Shown: positions 53,694 through 62,738, counted from the stretch's first letter. The stretch: DNA of 64,000 bases from CALECP01 sp964389925 (GCA_964389925.1 CAYMGE010000002.1:62001-126000); one strand, 5' to 3'. The notes: generated from the sequence alone by a model not told the origin. Made by a program: numbers and translations.

Positions 53694-54968
53694 GTGGCTG
53701 AGATATTAAAACACGGCATCAATCCCGATGCAGCATTTGAAGCAGATCAGAAGGTTCAAGAAATTGTACGTGACATTTTGAATGATATTCGCACACGCGG
53801 CGATGCAGCAGTGCGCGAGTTGTCGGTGAAATTTGATAAATGGAGTCCCGATAATTTTCGTTTGAGCGACGAGCAGATTGTGGAAATCATCGACAGTTTG
53901 CCACAGCAAACGATTGATGATCTGAAATTCGCACAGTCACAAGTACGTAATTTCGCCCAGATTCAGCGCGATTCGATGCACGATGTCGAAGTTGAGACGC
54001 TGCCCGGCGTAATTTTGGGACACAAGAATATCCCAGTCAACTCGGTTGGATGCTACGTTCCCGGCGGCCGTTATCCGATGATCGCATCGGCGCACATGAG
54101 CGTGTTGACGGCGAGTGTGGCGGGAGTGAAGCGTATCATCGCCTGTACGCCGCCGATCAATGGCGAAATTCCAAAAGAGACGGTTGCTGCCATGCACTTT
54201 GGCGGCGCGGATGAAATTCACATTATTGGCGGTGTTCAGGCGATTGCGCGGATGGCTCTTGGGACAGAGACAATGGAGTCGGTTGACATGATCGTGGGGC
54301 CGGGCAATTCGTATGTGGCAGAGGCAAAACGGCAGCTATTTGGGCGTGTCGGGATCGATCTGCTGGCAGGACCGACTGAAGTTTTGATCGTGGCAGATGA
54401 ATCGGCCGATGCCGAAATGGTCGCCACCGATCTGCTTGGACAATCTGAGCATGGTCCGACCTCACCCGCTGTCCTCGTTACAACATCGCGCAAGCTGGCA
54501 GAAGAGACTGAGGTTGAGGTTGGTCGCCAGTTGGAGACGTTGCCGACGGCCGATATCGCTGGTGTCGCATGGCAAAATATGGGGCAGATCATTCTCGTTG
54601 AAGATCATGCAGAAGCATTGGCAGTCGCTGACAAGCTAGCCAATGAACACGTCCAAATTTTGACCACCGACAACGACTACTTCCTCGAAAATATGACCAA
54701 CTACGGGGCTTTATTTCTCGGCCCTCGCACAAATGTTGCCTATGGCGACAAGGTAATTGGGACAAACCACACACTCCCCACCAAGCTGGCAGCACGTTAC
54801 ACGGGTGGTCTATGGGTTGGCAAATTCATCAAAACGGTGACTTATCAGCGTGTGACGACAGATGCGGCGAGCGCGATGATCGGCGACTACTGCTCGCGGC
54901 TATGCGAATATGAGCGATTCATGGGGCATAAGGCACAAGCCGATTTGCGCGTAAAGAGATACGGGTAA
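53694..54968 (+). CDS. Histidinol dehydrogenase-like (HisD family) oxidoreductase
   Basis: 424 residues. HisD family: VGPGNSYVAEAKRQL (NAD region) and catalytic Glu-His in GQSEHGPTSPAVLVT. Zinc-site residues include Gln/His of that loop and GTNHTLPT. The GTG start has AGAGGAAAAG upstream. There are no other histidine genes nearby, and the C-terminal half (RYTGGLWVGKFIKTVTYQRV) differs from biosynthetic HisD. HisD-like enzymes of catabolic clusters oxidise other diols; HpsN for 2,3-dihydroxypropane sulfonate is one known case. The substrate here is open. Confidence 0.85.
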   Translation: MAEILKHGINPDAAFEADQKVQEIVRDILNDIRTRGDAAVRELSVKFDKWSPDNFRLSDEQIVEIIDSLPQQTIDDLKFAQSQVRNFAQIQRDSMHDVEVETLPGVILGHKNIPVNSVGCYVPGGRYPMIASAHMSVLTASVAGVKRIIACTPPINGEIPKETVAAMHFGGADEIHIIGGVQAIARMALGTETMESVDMIVGPGNSYVAEAKRQLFGRVGIDLLAGPTEVLIVADESADAEMVATDLLGQSEHGPTSPAVLVTTSRKLAEETEVEVGRQLETLPTADIAGVAWQNMGQIILVEDHAEALAVADKLANEHVQILTTDNDYFLENMTNYGALFLGPRTNVAYGDKVIGTNHTLPTKLAARYTGGLWVGKFIKTVTYQRVTTDAASAMIGDYCSRLCEYERFMGHKAQADLRVKRYG

Positions 54969-55034
54969 TTTGCGATTTAGTTCGTGTCATTCGTGTGATT
55001 CACTATCATATAGAACGACGACGGAACTAAGTAT

Positions 55035-55472
55035 TTATTGACGCAGACCAAACGCTTTTAAGATATTGCCAAAGAGGTCGCTCCAAAAACCACGTGACTG
55101 TGGCGATTGAACGGGCTGCGGGCCGCGCTGTTCGCGCTCAATCCGCTTAAGGCGTTTGTTGCGCTGCTGGACTTGTGCATCGGTTGGTACATCGGTGATC
55201 GAAATGGTCACAACGTCTTCTTGCGCCCCATGCGCTTTAATTTTGGTGCTGGTGCAACCCAAGATGGCACATTTCCCGCCTGACTGTTGCCAGCAGGTGC
55301 GATGGTACAGCGTCCCGCAATCTGCACAGACCACCGGAACGAGTTCTCGACGATCTGAGCGATTCTCGACTGGACTCACGCAGATCGGGCAAGCGAGACT
55401 AAGCTGGTTTGCCTCTTGTATGTCGTCAATTGTAATCCGAATGAAGTCGCCTTCTGTTTCCATCTTTTGCAT
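55035..55472 (-). CDS. RING-like zinc-binding protein of the Ubl cassette
   Basis: 145 residues. Eight evenly arranged ligands are C28, C31, C49, C52, H57, C60, C68 and C73 (CPIC, CADCGTLYHRTCW, KCAILGC). This is a C4HC3 cross-brace pattern as in RING-CH/PHD and prokaryotic RING families. A charged middle and an amphipathic, Trp/Phe-rich C-terminus (GFWSDLFGNILKAFGL) could bind membranes. It is the last gene of the Ubl-E2-JAB-JAB-RING run, 34 bp after the second JAB gene. An E3-like role is inferred from the company it keeps. A zinc-ribbon adaptor is the alternative. Confidence 0.8.
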   Translation of the reverse strand: MQKMETEGDFIRITIDDIQEANQLSLACPICVSPVENRSDRRELVPVVCADCGTLYHRTCWQQSGGKCAILGCTSTKIKAHGAQEDVVTISITDVPTDAQVQQRNKRLKRIEREQRGPQPVQSPQSRGFWSDLFGNILKAFGLRQ

Positions 55473-55506
55473 GTAGCGCGATTGTGAATCACGACTACCA
55501 ATCTAA

Positions 55507-56595
55507 TTACCAAGAGGTTCCATTTGTCCACTCAGGCCAAGGGAAGTGATATGGCACAACTTTTGCCTTATCTTTGTCCCATGAGAAAAAGCCACTGCGG
55601 AAACCGACGGGATCAAGCACGTAGGCAATGTGCCACTTCTGCGTAAAAAAGTTCGTGTGAATGAACAAGTCCATGTTTGACAAAAAGATGCCAAAACCGG
55701 GATGTGTATGATACCAACCGACCATCACGATGTCACCGTCAGGGTACATTTGCTCAAGTTGATCGTTGAGATAACGCCATGTTTCGGGTGTGTAAGTGAC
55801 GGATGCACCGGCCATTCTGGTGTGTTTGGCGATAATCATGTCGGTCACATGCACGACATATCGGCCGTCAGGCTGCTTCTCCGGATGCGGCCCCAACATC
55901 ACGCCTGCAACTTCACGCCGTAGACTTGAACGCGCATGGCCTTGCATCAGACGCAGGGGTGTTTCATCTAGCCAAATCGCCACAGCTCTGTCGGGTGGAT
56001 AGCCATTATTCGCTAAGATGCCCGCTGTCTTTGTTTCTGGCTGAGGATCACGGGTTGCGCTCGTTGGGTCGCTTGTTTCACGCTCTTCGTGAATTGGCTC
56101 TGGCTCCGCGACGGTGATTTCATCCTCCTCCTCGTCATCAACGGATATAGTCAGTTGCTCGGAGGTAGGTTGCTGTTCGGGTGTAGCCTCACGTGGTGGG
56201 ATTTCTTCGATGAGAATTTCTTCTATCTCTGGTGCATCGGCCGTCATGACAATCTCATCAACGATTGGGTCAGGTTGCTCATCCGCCGTTTCATCTGCCT
56301 CCACGGGAATAATCACCACTCTATCCAGAAAATCGGTGTCGCTACAATCGACCGAAAGCGAGTCTGCTTCGACGAGCGACTCAATCGTGACCGCCGCATA
56401 CGCCTCACCAAATGCCGTCTCTTCAGTCGTTGCATACTGCTGCAACTCAGCGATTGTGCAATCGCCCAACGGCTTAACAACCCCATTTGCGACAATTGTG
56501 TCTGATGGATGTAGCGTGAGGTGTAGCGTTAGCTTGCCCTCTGCTTCGGGTGGCGTTAACGTCAATACCGCTTTATAGGTTAAATCTTCGCGCAT
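55507..56595 (-). CDS. JAB/JAMM metalloprotease with N-terminal domain and acidic linker
   Basis: 362 residues. The first 100 form a small beta-rich domain of unknown family, then comes an acidic Glu/Pro-rich linker (100-185). The C-terminal JAB domain has all JAMM residues: E228 in EVAGVMLG, H296 and H298 in WYHTHPGFG, S306 and D309 (SNMD). JAMM enzymes of such cassettes remove or process ubiquitin-like proteins. It is a paralogue of the upstream JAB protein (shared HPGFG/HPDLG and W-H-(I/V)-x2-V-x-DP text) but soluble. It could be a deconjugase acting on different targets. Confidence 0.88.
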   Translation of the reverse strand: MREDLTYKAVLTLTPPEAEGKLTLHLTLHPSDTIVANGVVKPLGDCTIAELQQYATTEETAFGEAYAAVTIESLVEADSLSVDCSDTDFLDRVVIIPVEADETADEQPDPIVDEIVMTADAPEIEEILIEEIPPREATPEQQPTSEQLTISVDDEEEDEITVAEPEPIHEERETSDPTSATRDPQPETKTAGILANNGYPPDRAVAIWLDETPLRLMQGHARSSLRREVAGVMLGPHPEKQPDGRYVVHVTDMIIAKHTRMAGASVTYTPETWRYLNDQLEQMYPDGDIVMVGWYHTHPGFGIFLSNMDLFIHTNFFTQKWHIAYVLDPVGFRSGFFSWDKDKAKVVPYHFPWPEWTNGTSW

Positions 56596-56697
56596 CTGTT
56601 ATAAAACGGACTTTTAGTCCATTTCCTGCAAAAAAACGCGGGAACGATAGCCCCACGCAAAAGTTTGCCCCGCTAAACCACAAAAAGAGTGACCTGT

Positions 56698-57483
56698 TTA
56701 GCGGAGTGAGAAGTAGAGAGCTATCATCGATAGGATCATCGATACAAGCGAGAATGCCATTGGTAGATAGATCGCTTCAGGCGGAATGCCATCATTGTAG
56801 ATGATATGTGGCGCGGCTCCGGCTGTGTGCGGTGTTGCAAACCAGCTATGGTCGATGACGACATCCCAGTTAACGACAGCACGCGGTATTTCACCATCTT
56901 GCCCCGCATCGGCCGGAATCAGCTCATAAAAGCCCGGCAGCGGTCGTGGTAAGCCATCGATCCAGCCAAAGAAGCTGCCCTGATTCCGCACAGGGTCAAC
57001 GACAAGGCCAACATGCCAAGGCTGGGTAAAGGCGGCCGAGTGAACAACTTCATCATCGGCCGAATAAAACACGCCCAAGTCGGGGTGTGTATGAAACCAA
57101 CCCACAATATCAAGGTGTGGATAGGCCATTCGATCTACATGAATTTGTGTCCACGCATCGGCCGTGAATGTGAAATGCACCGGCCCGTTGTCATCGGTGA
57201 CGGCCGGAATTGCCGCCTCGACGCGCACAAAGAGTCGTTCATCAGCGCGAAACGCCTTGCCAAGCAGCACGCCGCCCAGCTCAACGTTCAGATTGCTCTC
57301 GCTGTGCGCGACAACCTGTCTTAGGGCATCTTGTGTCGTGATGACATGGACGTGGTCAGGCGCGGGATACGAGCCATGCAGAAGGCAATCATCCTGATCG
57401 GGCGGTTGCTCGGCGGTCAGACTGTCTGTCGTCACACCGATGCGAATCCCGTCATCCTCAGAATATCTTGATCTCGAATTCAT
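56698..57483 (-). CDS. JAB/JAMM metalloprotease with C-terminal membrane anchor
   Basis: 261 residues. JAMM residues are E68 (VELGGVLLG), H131 and H133 (WFHTHPDLG), S141 and D144 (SADD), all intact. A C-terminal hydrophobic helix (YLPMAFSLVSMILSMIALYF, about 238-257) ends the chain, so it is tail-anchored with the protease domain in the cytoplasm. Start at 57483 has AGGAGG 9 bases upstream and overlaps the E2-like gene by 26 bp. Inferred role: processing or removal of the adjacent ubiquitin-like protein at the membrane. Confidence 0.9.
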   Translation of the reverse strand: MNSRSRYSEDDGIRIGVTTDSLTAEQPPDQDDCLLHGSYPAPDHVHVITTQDALRQVVAHSESNLNVELGGVLLGKAFRADERLFVRVEAAIPAVTDDNGPVHFTFTADAWTQIHVDRMAYPHLDIVGWFHTHPDLGVFYSADDEVVHSAAFTQPWHVGLVVDPVRNQGSFFGWIDGLPRPLPGFYELIPADAGQDGEIPRAVVNWDVVIDHSWFATPHTAGAAPHIIYNDGIPPEAIYLPMAFSLVSMILSMIALYFSLR

Positions 57484-57991
57484 CGGCCGATTCCTCCTCA
57501 CCAATCGTGATGAGGTCGGTTATTGAACTGCCTTTCAGCGGACGATCATCGATCGGGAAAATGGTGCGATTCTTCTGCGCCCACTGCGCCGCCTTACTGT
57601 TCATCGGGTCTTTTGGATCGAGATTCTTGAACTGAACCATCTCGCCCAGCGTCAGCAGAAGCTCATCTATTGTCTTTGCAGCCCACCACGCACCGATACA
57701 GACTGCCCCTGTCACATGAATGTTGGGATGGAAGATCGGGGTCAACCACTTTAGCTGTGGCTGTTTGTGTGGGTATTCGGCGTGCAGATAAATGCTCACC
57801 TCATGCACTTCGCGCATGACGGGCGTACCATTGCTGCGAATGCTCTCAACACCACGCGCTGTAAAGCGAATTTTATAGCGATCTGGTGGCGTGCCGTCCA
57901 CTGCAACAAGGTGGATCAAATCGCTGCGGTCGGTCAGCTCACGCACACGGCGGTATTCATTTTCTAAACGTCTTTGTCGGATATTAAACAT
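57458..57991 (-). CDS. E2-like (UBC-fold) ubiquitin-conjugating enzyme homologue
   Basis: 177 residues. It keeps strikingly eukaryote-like features: HPN at 88-90, then Gly and the catalytic Cys98 (HPNIHVTGAVCIGAW), and a late DPKDPMNSKAAQW matching the DPLN-x2-AA region of E2 enzymes. The N-terminal helix (RRLENEYRRVREL) fits E2 helix 1. It should carry a ubiquitin-like protein as a thioester. The frame also starts at an ATG at 58033; the ATG at 57991 gives the normal E2 N-terminus. Neither has a clear ribosome binding site. No E1-type ThiF/MoeB gene lies in the window to charge it. Confidence 0.88.
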   Translation of the reverse strand: MFNIRQRRLENEYRRVRELTDRSDLIHLVAVDGTPPDRYKIRFTARGVESIRSNGTPVMREVHEVSIYLHAEYPHKQPQLKWLTPIFHPNIHVTGAVCIGAWWAAKTIDELLLTLGEMVQFKNLDPKDPMNSKAAQWAQKNRTIFPIDDRPLKGSSITDLITIGEEESADEFEIKIF

Positions 57992-58090
57992 CGACAGTGG
58001 AAAGGGAGCGGTGTTGGAGACCGCTGCCCACATATTGGGTTTCGCTACGTTCGTTTTCGTTTGATCATCAATTCAAAATGAGCGCGTCAG

Positions 58091-58357
58091 CTAGCCCGCT
58101 GTTACTTCTGGAAAAAGGCTCAAAATATCATCGTTTGCGACACCCGCATCACTCAGAGACATATCTTCAGACAGTCGCTTCCCGCTCGAACGATGGTCGA
58201 GACGATAGGTGATTGGGTTGCCGCCTTGCGACGTTGGCAAACCCATCTTGGTCACAAGGGCTGGAATCAGGCGACGCATGGGGACATCGGCGGGTAGTTC
58301 GACTGGTGTTTTCTTAGACCCTGTCGGATCGTAAATAATGACTTTGATGCTTGCCAT
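58091..58357 (-). CDS. Ubiquitin-like protein (YukD/EsaB-like) ending in Gly
   Basis: 88 residues, beta-grasp: KVIIYDPTGSKKTPVELP, VPMRRLIPALVTKMGL, SGKRLSEDMSLSDAGV and NDDILSLFPEV follow the strand-helix-strand order of ubiquitin and YukD-type proteins. The chain ends directly in TAG, so a C-terminal Gly is already exposed and no processing would be needed for conjugation. It is the first gene of the cassette. The alternative is a type VII secretion EsaB/YukD factor, but no EssC, WXG100 or other secretion gene is adjacent, while an E2 and two JAB genes are. Confidence 0.85.
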   Translation of the reverse strand: MASIKVIIYDPTGSKKTPVELPADVPMRRLIPALVTKMGLPTSQGGNPITYRLDHRSSGKRLSEDMSLSDAGVANDDILSLFPEVTAG

Positions 58358-58529
58358 CGGTTCTAAATCTCCAAAATTTGTTCATTGGCTTAGTCGCCAA
58401 TTTCTTTCGTTTCATTTGCTATACGCGCATTCTAACGGAAGGTTGCACGCACTATGTCACAATAGTGTAAGTATTCTATCGGATTTGTCCATCAGGATAT
58501 GCCTCACTATCATCTAAATTCATGGAAAC

Positions 58530-59696
58530 ATGACAATTGGTTTCATGACAAAAAAGATTCGCTTTACGACTATTTTGATCGCCTACGCATCTTTCGTAGC
58601 TTTGGGGCTTTTTGACGGGCTGATAGGGGTTGCATGGCCATCTATGCGCGAGCATTTTGGGCAGACGCTTGGCGCACTGGGGATTATTTCGGTGGCGTTG
58701 ACAATGGGGCATATTTTGGCCAGCGTGCTGAATGGGCAAATGGTGGCGCGGCGCGGGATTGCATTTTTGTTACCGTTAAGCAGCGGCCTCATGTTGTTAG
58801 GCATCTTTTTGCAAACGGTGGCGTGGGTGTGGTCGATTATCATTGTTGGAACCGTAGTTCTCGGCTTGGGCATCGGGATGCTCGATGCGGGGATGAATAC
58901 GTTTGCGGCGAGCGAATTTCGGCCGAAGCTCCTCAACTGGCTGCACGCCAGCTTCTCCATCGGCACAACAATTGGCGCGTTTACCATGACGCTGATTGTG
59001 ACCAACGCCCTCAGTTGGCGTTATGGGTTTGGCTTCATTGGTCTAGCACTGCTTGCCGTCACCGTCATCTTTTTGCTGACCAAAGACCGTTGGGGCATCA
59101 CGGTTGAGACAGAAACAACGGACACGCTCAAAAATGTGGGTCGCCCTACTCTGCGCTTGCCCGTTGTCTGGATCAGCATCGTCGTCTTCCTTCTGCACAC
59201 TGCCATTGAGGTTGGCATTGGTAACTGGAACTACTCGATCTTTACGCTGGCGCGAGGCGTGCCAATTGCCCAAGCTGGCCTGTGGGCGACGATCTACTGG
59301 GCTAGCTTGACGACAGGGCGCGTGCTGATCGGGTTTATTGACGTTCGGCCGACGCGCATCGTGCGAATCGGTTTAACTGGCCTGCTGATAGGCACGCTCT
59401 TTCTATCGCTCAACATCAGTTGGCTAGGGCTAGCTGGCCTCATCATTTCGGGCTTGTCGATTGCGCCTATCTTTCCCGCCCTGATCGCCGCCACACCGAC
59501 CCGCATCGGCAAACAGCACGCCGCGGCAGCGATTGGCTATCAGATTGCATCGGCCGGATTAGGCGGAGCCATCGGTCCCGGCATCGCGGGAATTCTGGCA
59601 GACACCGTCTCGCTCAACGCGGTTCCGCCCTTCATTTTTGGCATGGTTTTGCTGATGTTTGGCCTACATGAATGGCTCGTTGCACGCTCTGAATAA
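58530..59696 (+). CDS. Major facilitator superfamily transporter
   Basis: 388 residues with about twelve hydrophobic segments. MFS-like loops are seen after helix 2 (NGQMVARRGIAFLL) and a central break near 190-205. The text (DGLIGVAWPSMREHFGQTLGALG) resembles the FucP/YfkF-type sugar or efflux permeases. The frame has two close ATGs (58530 and 58545). It is divergent from the ubiquitin-like cassette; a functional link is not evident. The substrate is unknown. Confidence 0.88.
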   Translation: MTIGFMTKKIRFTTILIAYASFVALGLFDGLIGVAWPSMREHFGQTLGALGIISVALTMGHILASVLNGQMVARRGIAFLLPLSSGLMLLGIFLQTVAWVWSIIIVGTVVLGLGIGMLDAGMNTFAASEFRPKLLNWLHASFSIGTTIGAFTMTLIVTNALSWRYGFGFIGLALLAVTVIFLLTKDRWGITVETETTDTLKNVGRPTLRLPVVWISIVVFLLHTAIEVGIGNWNYSIFTLARGVPIAQAGLWATIYWASLTTGRVLIGFIDVRPTRIVRIGLTGLLIGTLFLSLNISWLGLAGLIISGLSIAPIFPALIAATPTRIGKQHAAAAIGYQIASAGLGGAIGPGIAGILADTVSLNAVPPFIFGMVLLMFGLHEWLVARSE

Positions 59697-59749
59697 CGCG
59701 CTCTGCCCCTTAAAATCACGCTTGAAAAACGTCTTTTGAAGGGGGAATG

Positions 59750-59758
59750 TGGTATAAT
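59750..59758 (+). promoter_or_regulatory. Extended -10 promoter element
   Basis: TG-G-TATAAT is a perfect extended -10 for the housekeeping sigma factor. The membrane protein ATG lies 15 bases after it, so the message would be nearly leaderless. No good -35 is needed or seen. Confidence 0.6.
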
Positions 59759-59772
59759 GCAACAGAAGAATT

Positions 59773-60747
59773 ATGAGGCAAAAAACGGAGCCAGAGCGCA
59801 CAATTCCAACCATTTTTGGGACACTAAAAGCGGGGTTTGATTTCACTACACAGCATGGCTGGCTGGTCATTTTGCCGTTTTTGCTCAACACATTACTGTG
59901 GGTCGGGCCACGTGTGCAGGTCGCCGATTTGATCTTGAACAACCCTGCATTTGAGGAACAGTTGGAAGCGGCGATAGCGATGCAGCCCGATGGCTCGGCC
60001 GAGATCGTGACAACATTTATCGAACGCTTTAACCTGCTGACACTGATTAGCGTTCCGCTGATTGGCGTTCCAACGCTTTACTCTGGCATCACGCCGGAAA
60101 CAGTGCCTGTCACGCCGCCAACCTATCAACTGATCGATTGGGGAAGCGCAGGGCTTAATATGGTGGCTATGCTGGCGATTGGGGTTGTGCTGAGTGCGCT
60201 GTTTTATTCGTTAATCACTCGCTTGATCACACAGCCAACTGTTGATTGGGGGGATTTCGGCCGAAGCCTGTTTCGCATTACCCTCCAACTGGCGAGCATG
60301 CTTATCATTATCGTCATCGGACTCTTTCTTTTCTCAATTCCGCTCTCCATCATGGCGGCGGTCAGCACACTGGTCAATCCCGGTATCGGTGTCATCATTT
60401 TGTTGATGGGGTCTGTCCTCATCATGTGGGCGATCATCTTTTTAAGTTTTAGTCTACCCACACTGCTTTTTCACGATGGCTCCCCTGCACGCGCTATTTT
60501 GAAGAGTGTGCGCTTTTTGCAAAAGCATCTCGCAACGGCGTTGCCGCTGCTGATGCTGCTTTTTTTGATTCGCAGTTTGACGAATAGTTTGTGGGTATCG
60601 GCCGATGACGGTTCATGGCTTACCCTTGTCAGCATAGCGGGACACGCCTTTGTAGCGACCGCCTTATCAGCCAGTTTATTTATTTTTTATCGAGATCGCG
60701 CCGTTTTGACGGTTGCATCACAGTTGGCAGCAAACAGTGACCGGTAA
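59773..60747 (+). CDS. Multi-pass membrane protein of unknown function
   Basis: 324 residues. About six hydrophobic segments lie at roughly 29-45, 80-100, 125-150, 175-200, 205-230 and 255-300, with a non-membrane loop (55-80). I do not recognise the family. A segment HDGSPARAILKSVRFLQKHL resembles DUF4013/YciC-like and glycerophosphoryl-diester-phosphodiesterase membrane-domain proteins. It lies 60 bp upstream of gyrB on the same strand and could share its transcript. Confidence 0.7.
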   Translation: MRQKTEPERTIPTIFGTLKAGFDFTTQHGWLVILPFLLNTLLWVGPRVQVADLILNNPAFEEQLEAAIAMQPDGSAEIVTTFIERFNLLTLISVPLIGVPTLYSGITPETVPVTPPTYQLIDWGSAGLNMVAMLAIGVVLSALFYSLITRLITQPTVDWGDFGRSLFRITLQLASMLIIIVIGLFLFSIPLSIMAAVSTLVNPGIGVIILLMGSVLIMWAIIFLSFSLPTLLFHDGSPARAILKSVRFLQKHLATALPLLMLLFLIRSLTNSLWVSADDGSWLTLVSIAGHAFVATALSASLFIFYRDRAVLTVASQLAANSDR

Positions 60748-60806
60748 ACAGCAAATGCTCTGTATAGAAGCGTTTCTGTTGATGGTGATCCGTTTGCTGA
60801 AAAGCT

Positions 60807-62720
60807 ATGTCACAAAACAAGTACGATGCCAGTAGCATTCAGGTTCTCAAAGGATTAGAGGCGGTTCGCCATCGCCCCGGCATGTATGTCGGTGGGACAG
60901 ACGTGAAGGCTCTCCACCATCTCGTCTATGAAATTGTAGACAACTCGATTGATGAGGCGCTTGCCGGCCGATGCGACAAAATTATCGTGACGATGCACGC
61001 GGATGGCAGTGTCAGCGTCTCTGATGATGGTGTGGGTATTCCTGTCGCCAAACATCCAACCGAGAAAGTCTCCGCGCTTGAGCTAGTGCATACAACACTA
61101 CACGCAGGCGGCAAATTTGACAATGATGCCTACAAGGTGTCTGGTGGTCTTCATGGTGTGGGTGCGGCCGCAGTCAATGCTCTATCTGAGTGGATGGAAG
61201 TGACCGTCAAGCGCGATGGTCACGTCTGGCGACAACGCTATGAGCGCGGGATTCCCAAGACGCGGGTAAAAAAAATCCGCAAACTCAAAGCGGGTGAGGC
61301 GACAGGTACAACAAGCCGCTTTGTACCTGACAAGATTATTTTTGAGGAAGTTGAATTTCGCTATGACACGCTGCTCAATCGCTTCCGCGAAATGTCCTTT
61401 GTCACAAGCGGCGTTTTCATTACCCTGATCGATGAGCGCAAAACACCACCGCGTGAAATGAACTTCTATTTTGAGGGGGGTCTCCGCTCTTTTGTGCGCT
61501 ATCTCAATCGCAATCGTACCGCCCTGCATGATCCCGTTTATGCTAACAAAGAGGTCGATAACATCTCGGTGGAAGCAGCAATGCAGTATCACGTCGGTGT
61601 TGCCACGACTGAACTTTCCTTTGCAAACACGATTAACACCCCTGATGGTGGCTCACATTTGAGTGGCCTGCGTTCCGCAATTACCCGCGTCATCAATAGC
61701 TATGCCAAGAAGAATAACTTCTTCAAGGGCAAGGATGAGAGTTTTAGCGGCGATGACACTCGTGAGGGGTTGACAGCGATTGTCAGCATCAAGCATCCCG
61801 ATCCACAGTTTGAAAGCCAAACGAAGGTGAAGCTGATGAATACAGAAGTCAGCGGGATTGTCGCCTCGATTGCTGGTGACGCGCTGGCGACTTTCTTGGA
61901 AGAAAATCCGCGCGACGCGAAGAAAATTATTGAACGCTGTCTCACCAGCGCACGCGCACGTAGTGCGGCAAAGAAAGCGCGTGAACTGGTCATGCGAAAG
62001 AGCGCATTAGAGAGCTTGACGCTGCCGGGCAAGCTAGCCGACTGCTCTGAGCGCAACCCTGAAAACTGCGAAATCTATATCGTTGAGGGTGACAGCGCAG
62101 GCGGTACGGCAAAGCAAGGGCGTGATCGCCATTTTCAAGCGATCTTGCCACTGCGCGGGAAAATTCTCAATACAGAGCGGGCGCGTCTCGACAAAATTCT
62201 CGCCAACAATGAGGTCAAGGCGTTGATCTCTGCGCTTGGCACGGGGATTGGCGACTCGATGGACATGAGCAATTTGCGCTACGGGCGCGTTATCATCATG
62301 ACAGATGCTGACGTAGACGGCTCACATATTCGCACGCTGCTGTTGACTTTCTTCTTCCGCTACATGCCCGATCTGATTAGCAACGGCAACCTCTTTATCG
62401 CACAGCCACCGCTCTATCAGGTGAAGACAGGCAAAGATGTCCACTACACGTACACGCAAGGACAGCAAGATAGGCTCATCAAGCGTCTCAGCAACGCTCG
62501 CAAAGTCAATGTTCAACGTTATAAGGGTCTAGGCGAAATGAACGCCGAGCAGCTTTGGGAAACAACGATGGATCCCGAAGAGCGCACGCTGTTGCGTGTC
62601 AATGTTGAGGATGCGGTGTTGGCAGATCAGACATTTGATATGTTGATGGGGAGTGAGGTTGCGCCACGTCGGCGGTTTATTACGACGAATGCGGCCGAAG
62701 TTCGCAACTTGGATATTTAG
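60807..62720 (+). CDS. gyrB: DNA gyrase subunit B
   Basis: 637 residues, the usual size outside gammaproteobacteria. GHKL ATPase motifs are EIVDNSIDEALAG, DDGVGIP and GGLHGVGAAAVNALS. TOPRIM motifs are EGDSAGGTAKQGRDR and DADVDGSHIRTLLL. The C-terminal YKGLGEMNAEQLWETTMDP is complete. It introduces negative supercoils with GyrA. ParE is the alternative, but length and motifs fit GyrB. gyrA is not in the window. Confidence 0.95.
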   Translation: MSQNKYDASSIQVLKGLEAVRHRPGMYVGGTDVKALHHLVYEIVDNSIDEALAGRCDKIIVTMHADGSVSVSDDGVGIPVAKHPTEKVSALELVHTTLHAGGKFDNDAYKVSGGLHGVGAAAVNALSEWMEVTVKRDGHVWRQRYERGIPKTRVKKIRKLKAGEATGTTSRFVPDKIIFEEVEFRYDTLLNRFREMSFVTSGVFITLIDERKTPPREMNFYFEGGLRSFVRYLNRNRTALHDPVYANKEVDNISVEAAMQYHVGVATTELSFANTINTPDGGSHLSGLRSAITRVINSYAKKNNFFKGKDESFSGDDTREGLTAIVSIKHPDPQFESQTKVKLMNTEVSGIVASIAGDALATFLEENPRDAKKIIERCLTSARARSAAKKARELVMRKSALESLTLPGKLADCSERNPENCEIYIVEGDSAGGTAKQGRDRHFQAILPLRGKILNTERARLDKILANNEVKALISALGTGIGDSMDMSNLRYGRVIIMTDADVDGSHIRTLLLTFFFRYMPDLISNGNLFIAQPPLYQVKTGKDVHYTYTQGQQDRLIKRLSNARKVNVQRYKGLGEMNAEQLWETTMDPEERTLLRVNVEDAVLADQTFDMLMGSEVAPRRRFITTNAAEVRNLDI

Positions 62721-62738
62721 TTGTTCGCTCTTGTAGGA

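Noticed and set aside
53694..54968. Part of a histidine biosynthesis operon
   Set aside because: No other his genes are adjacent, the C-terminal half differs from biosynthetic HisD, and the neighbours are catabolic.
58091..58357. Ubl read as a type VII secretion YukD/EsaB factor
   Set aside because: No EssC-type ATPase, WXG100 protein or other secretion gene lies in the window. The direct neighbours are E2, JAMM and RING-like genes, so a conjugation role fits better. It remains the main alternative.
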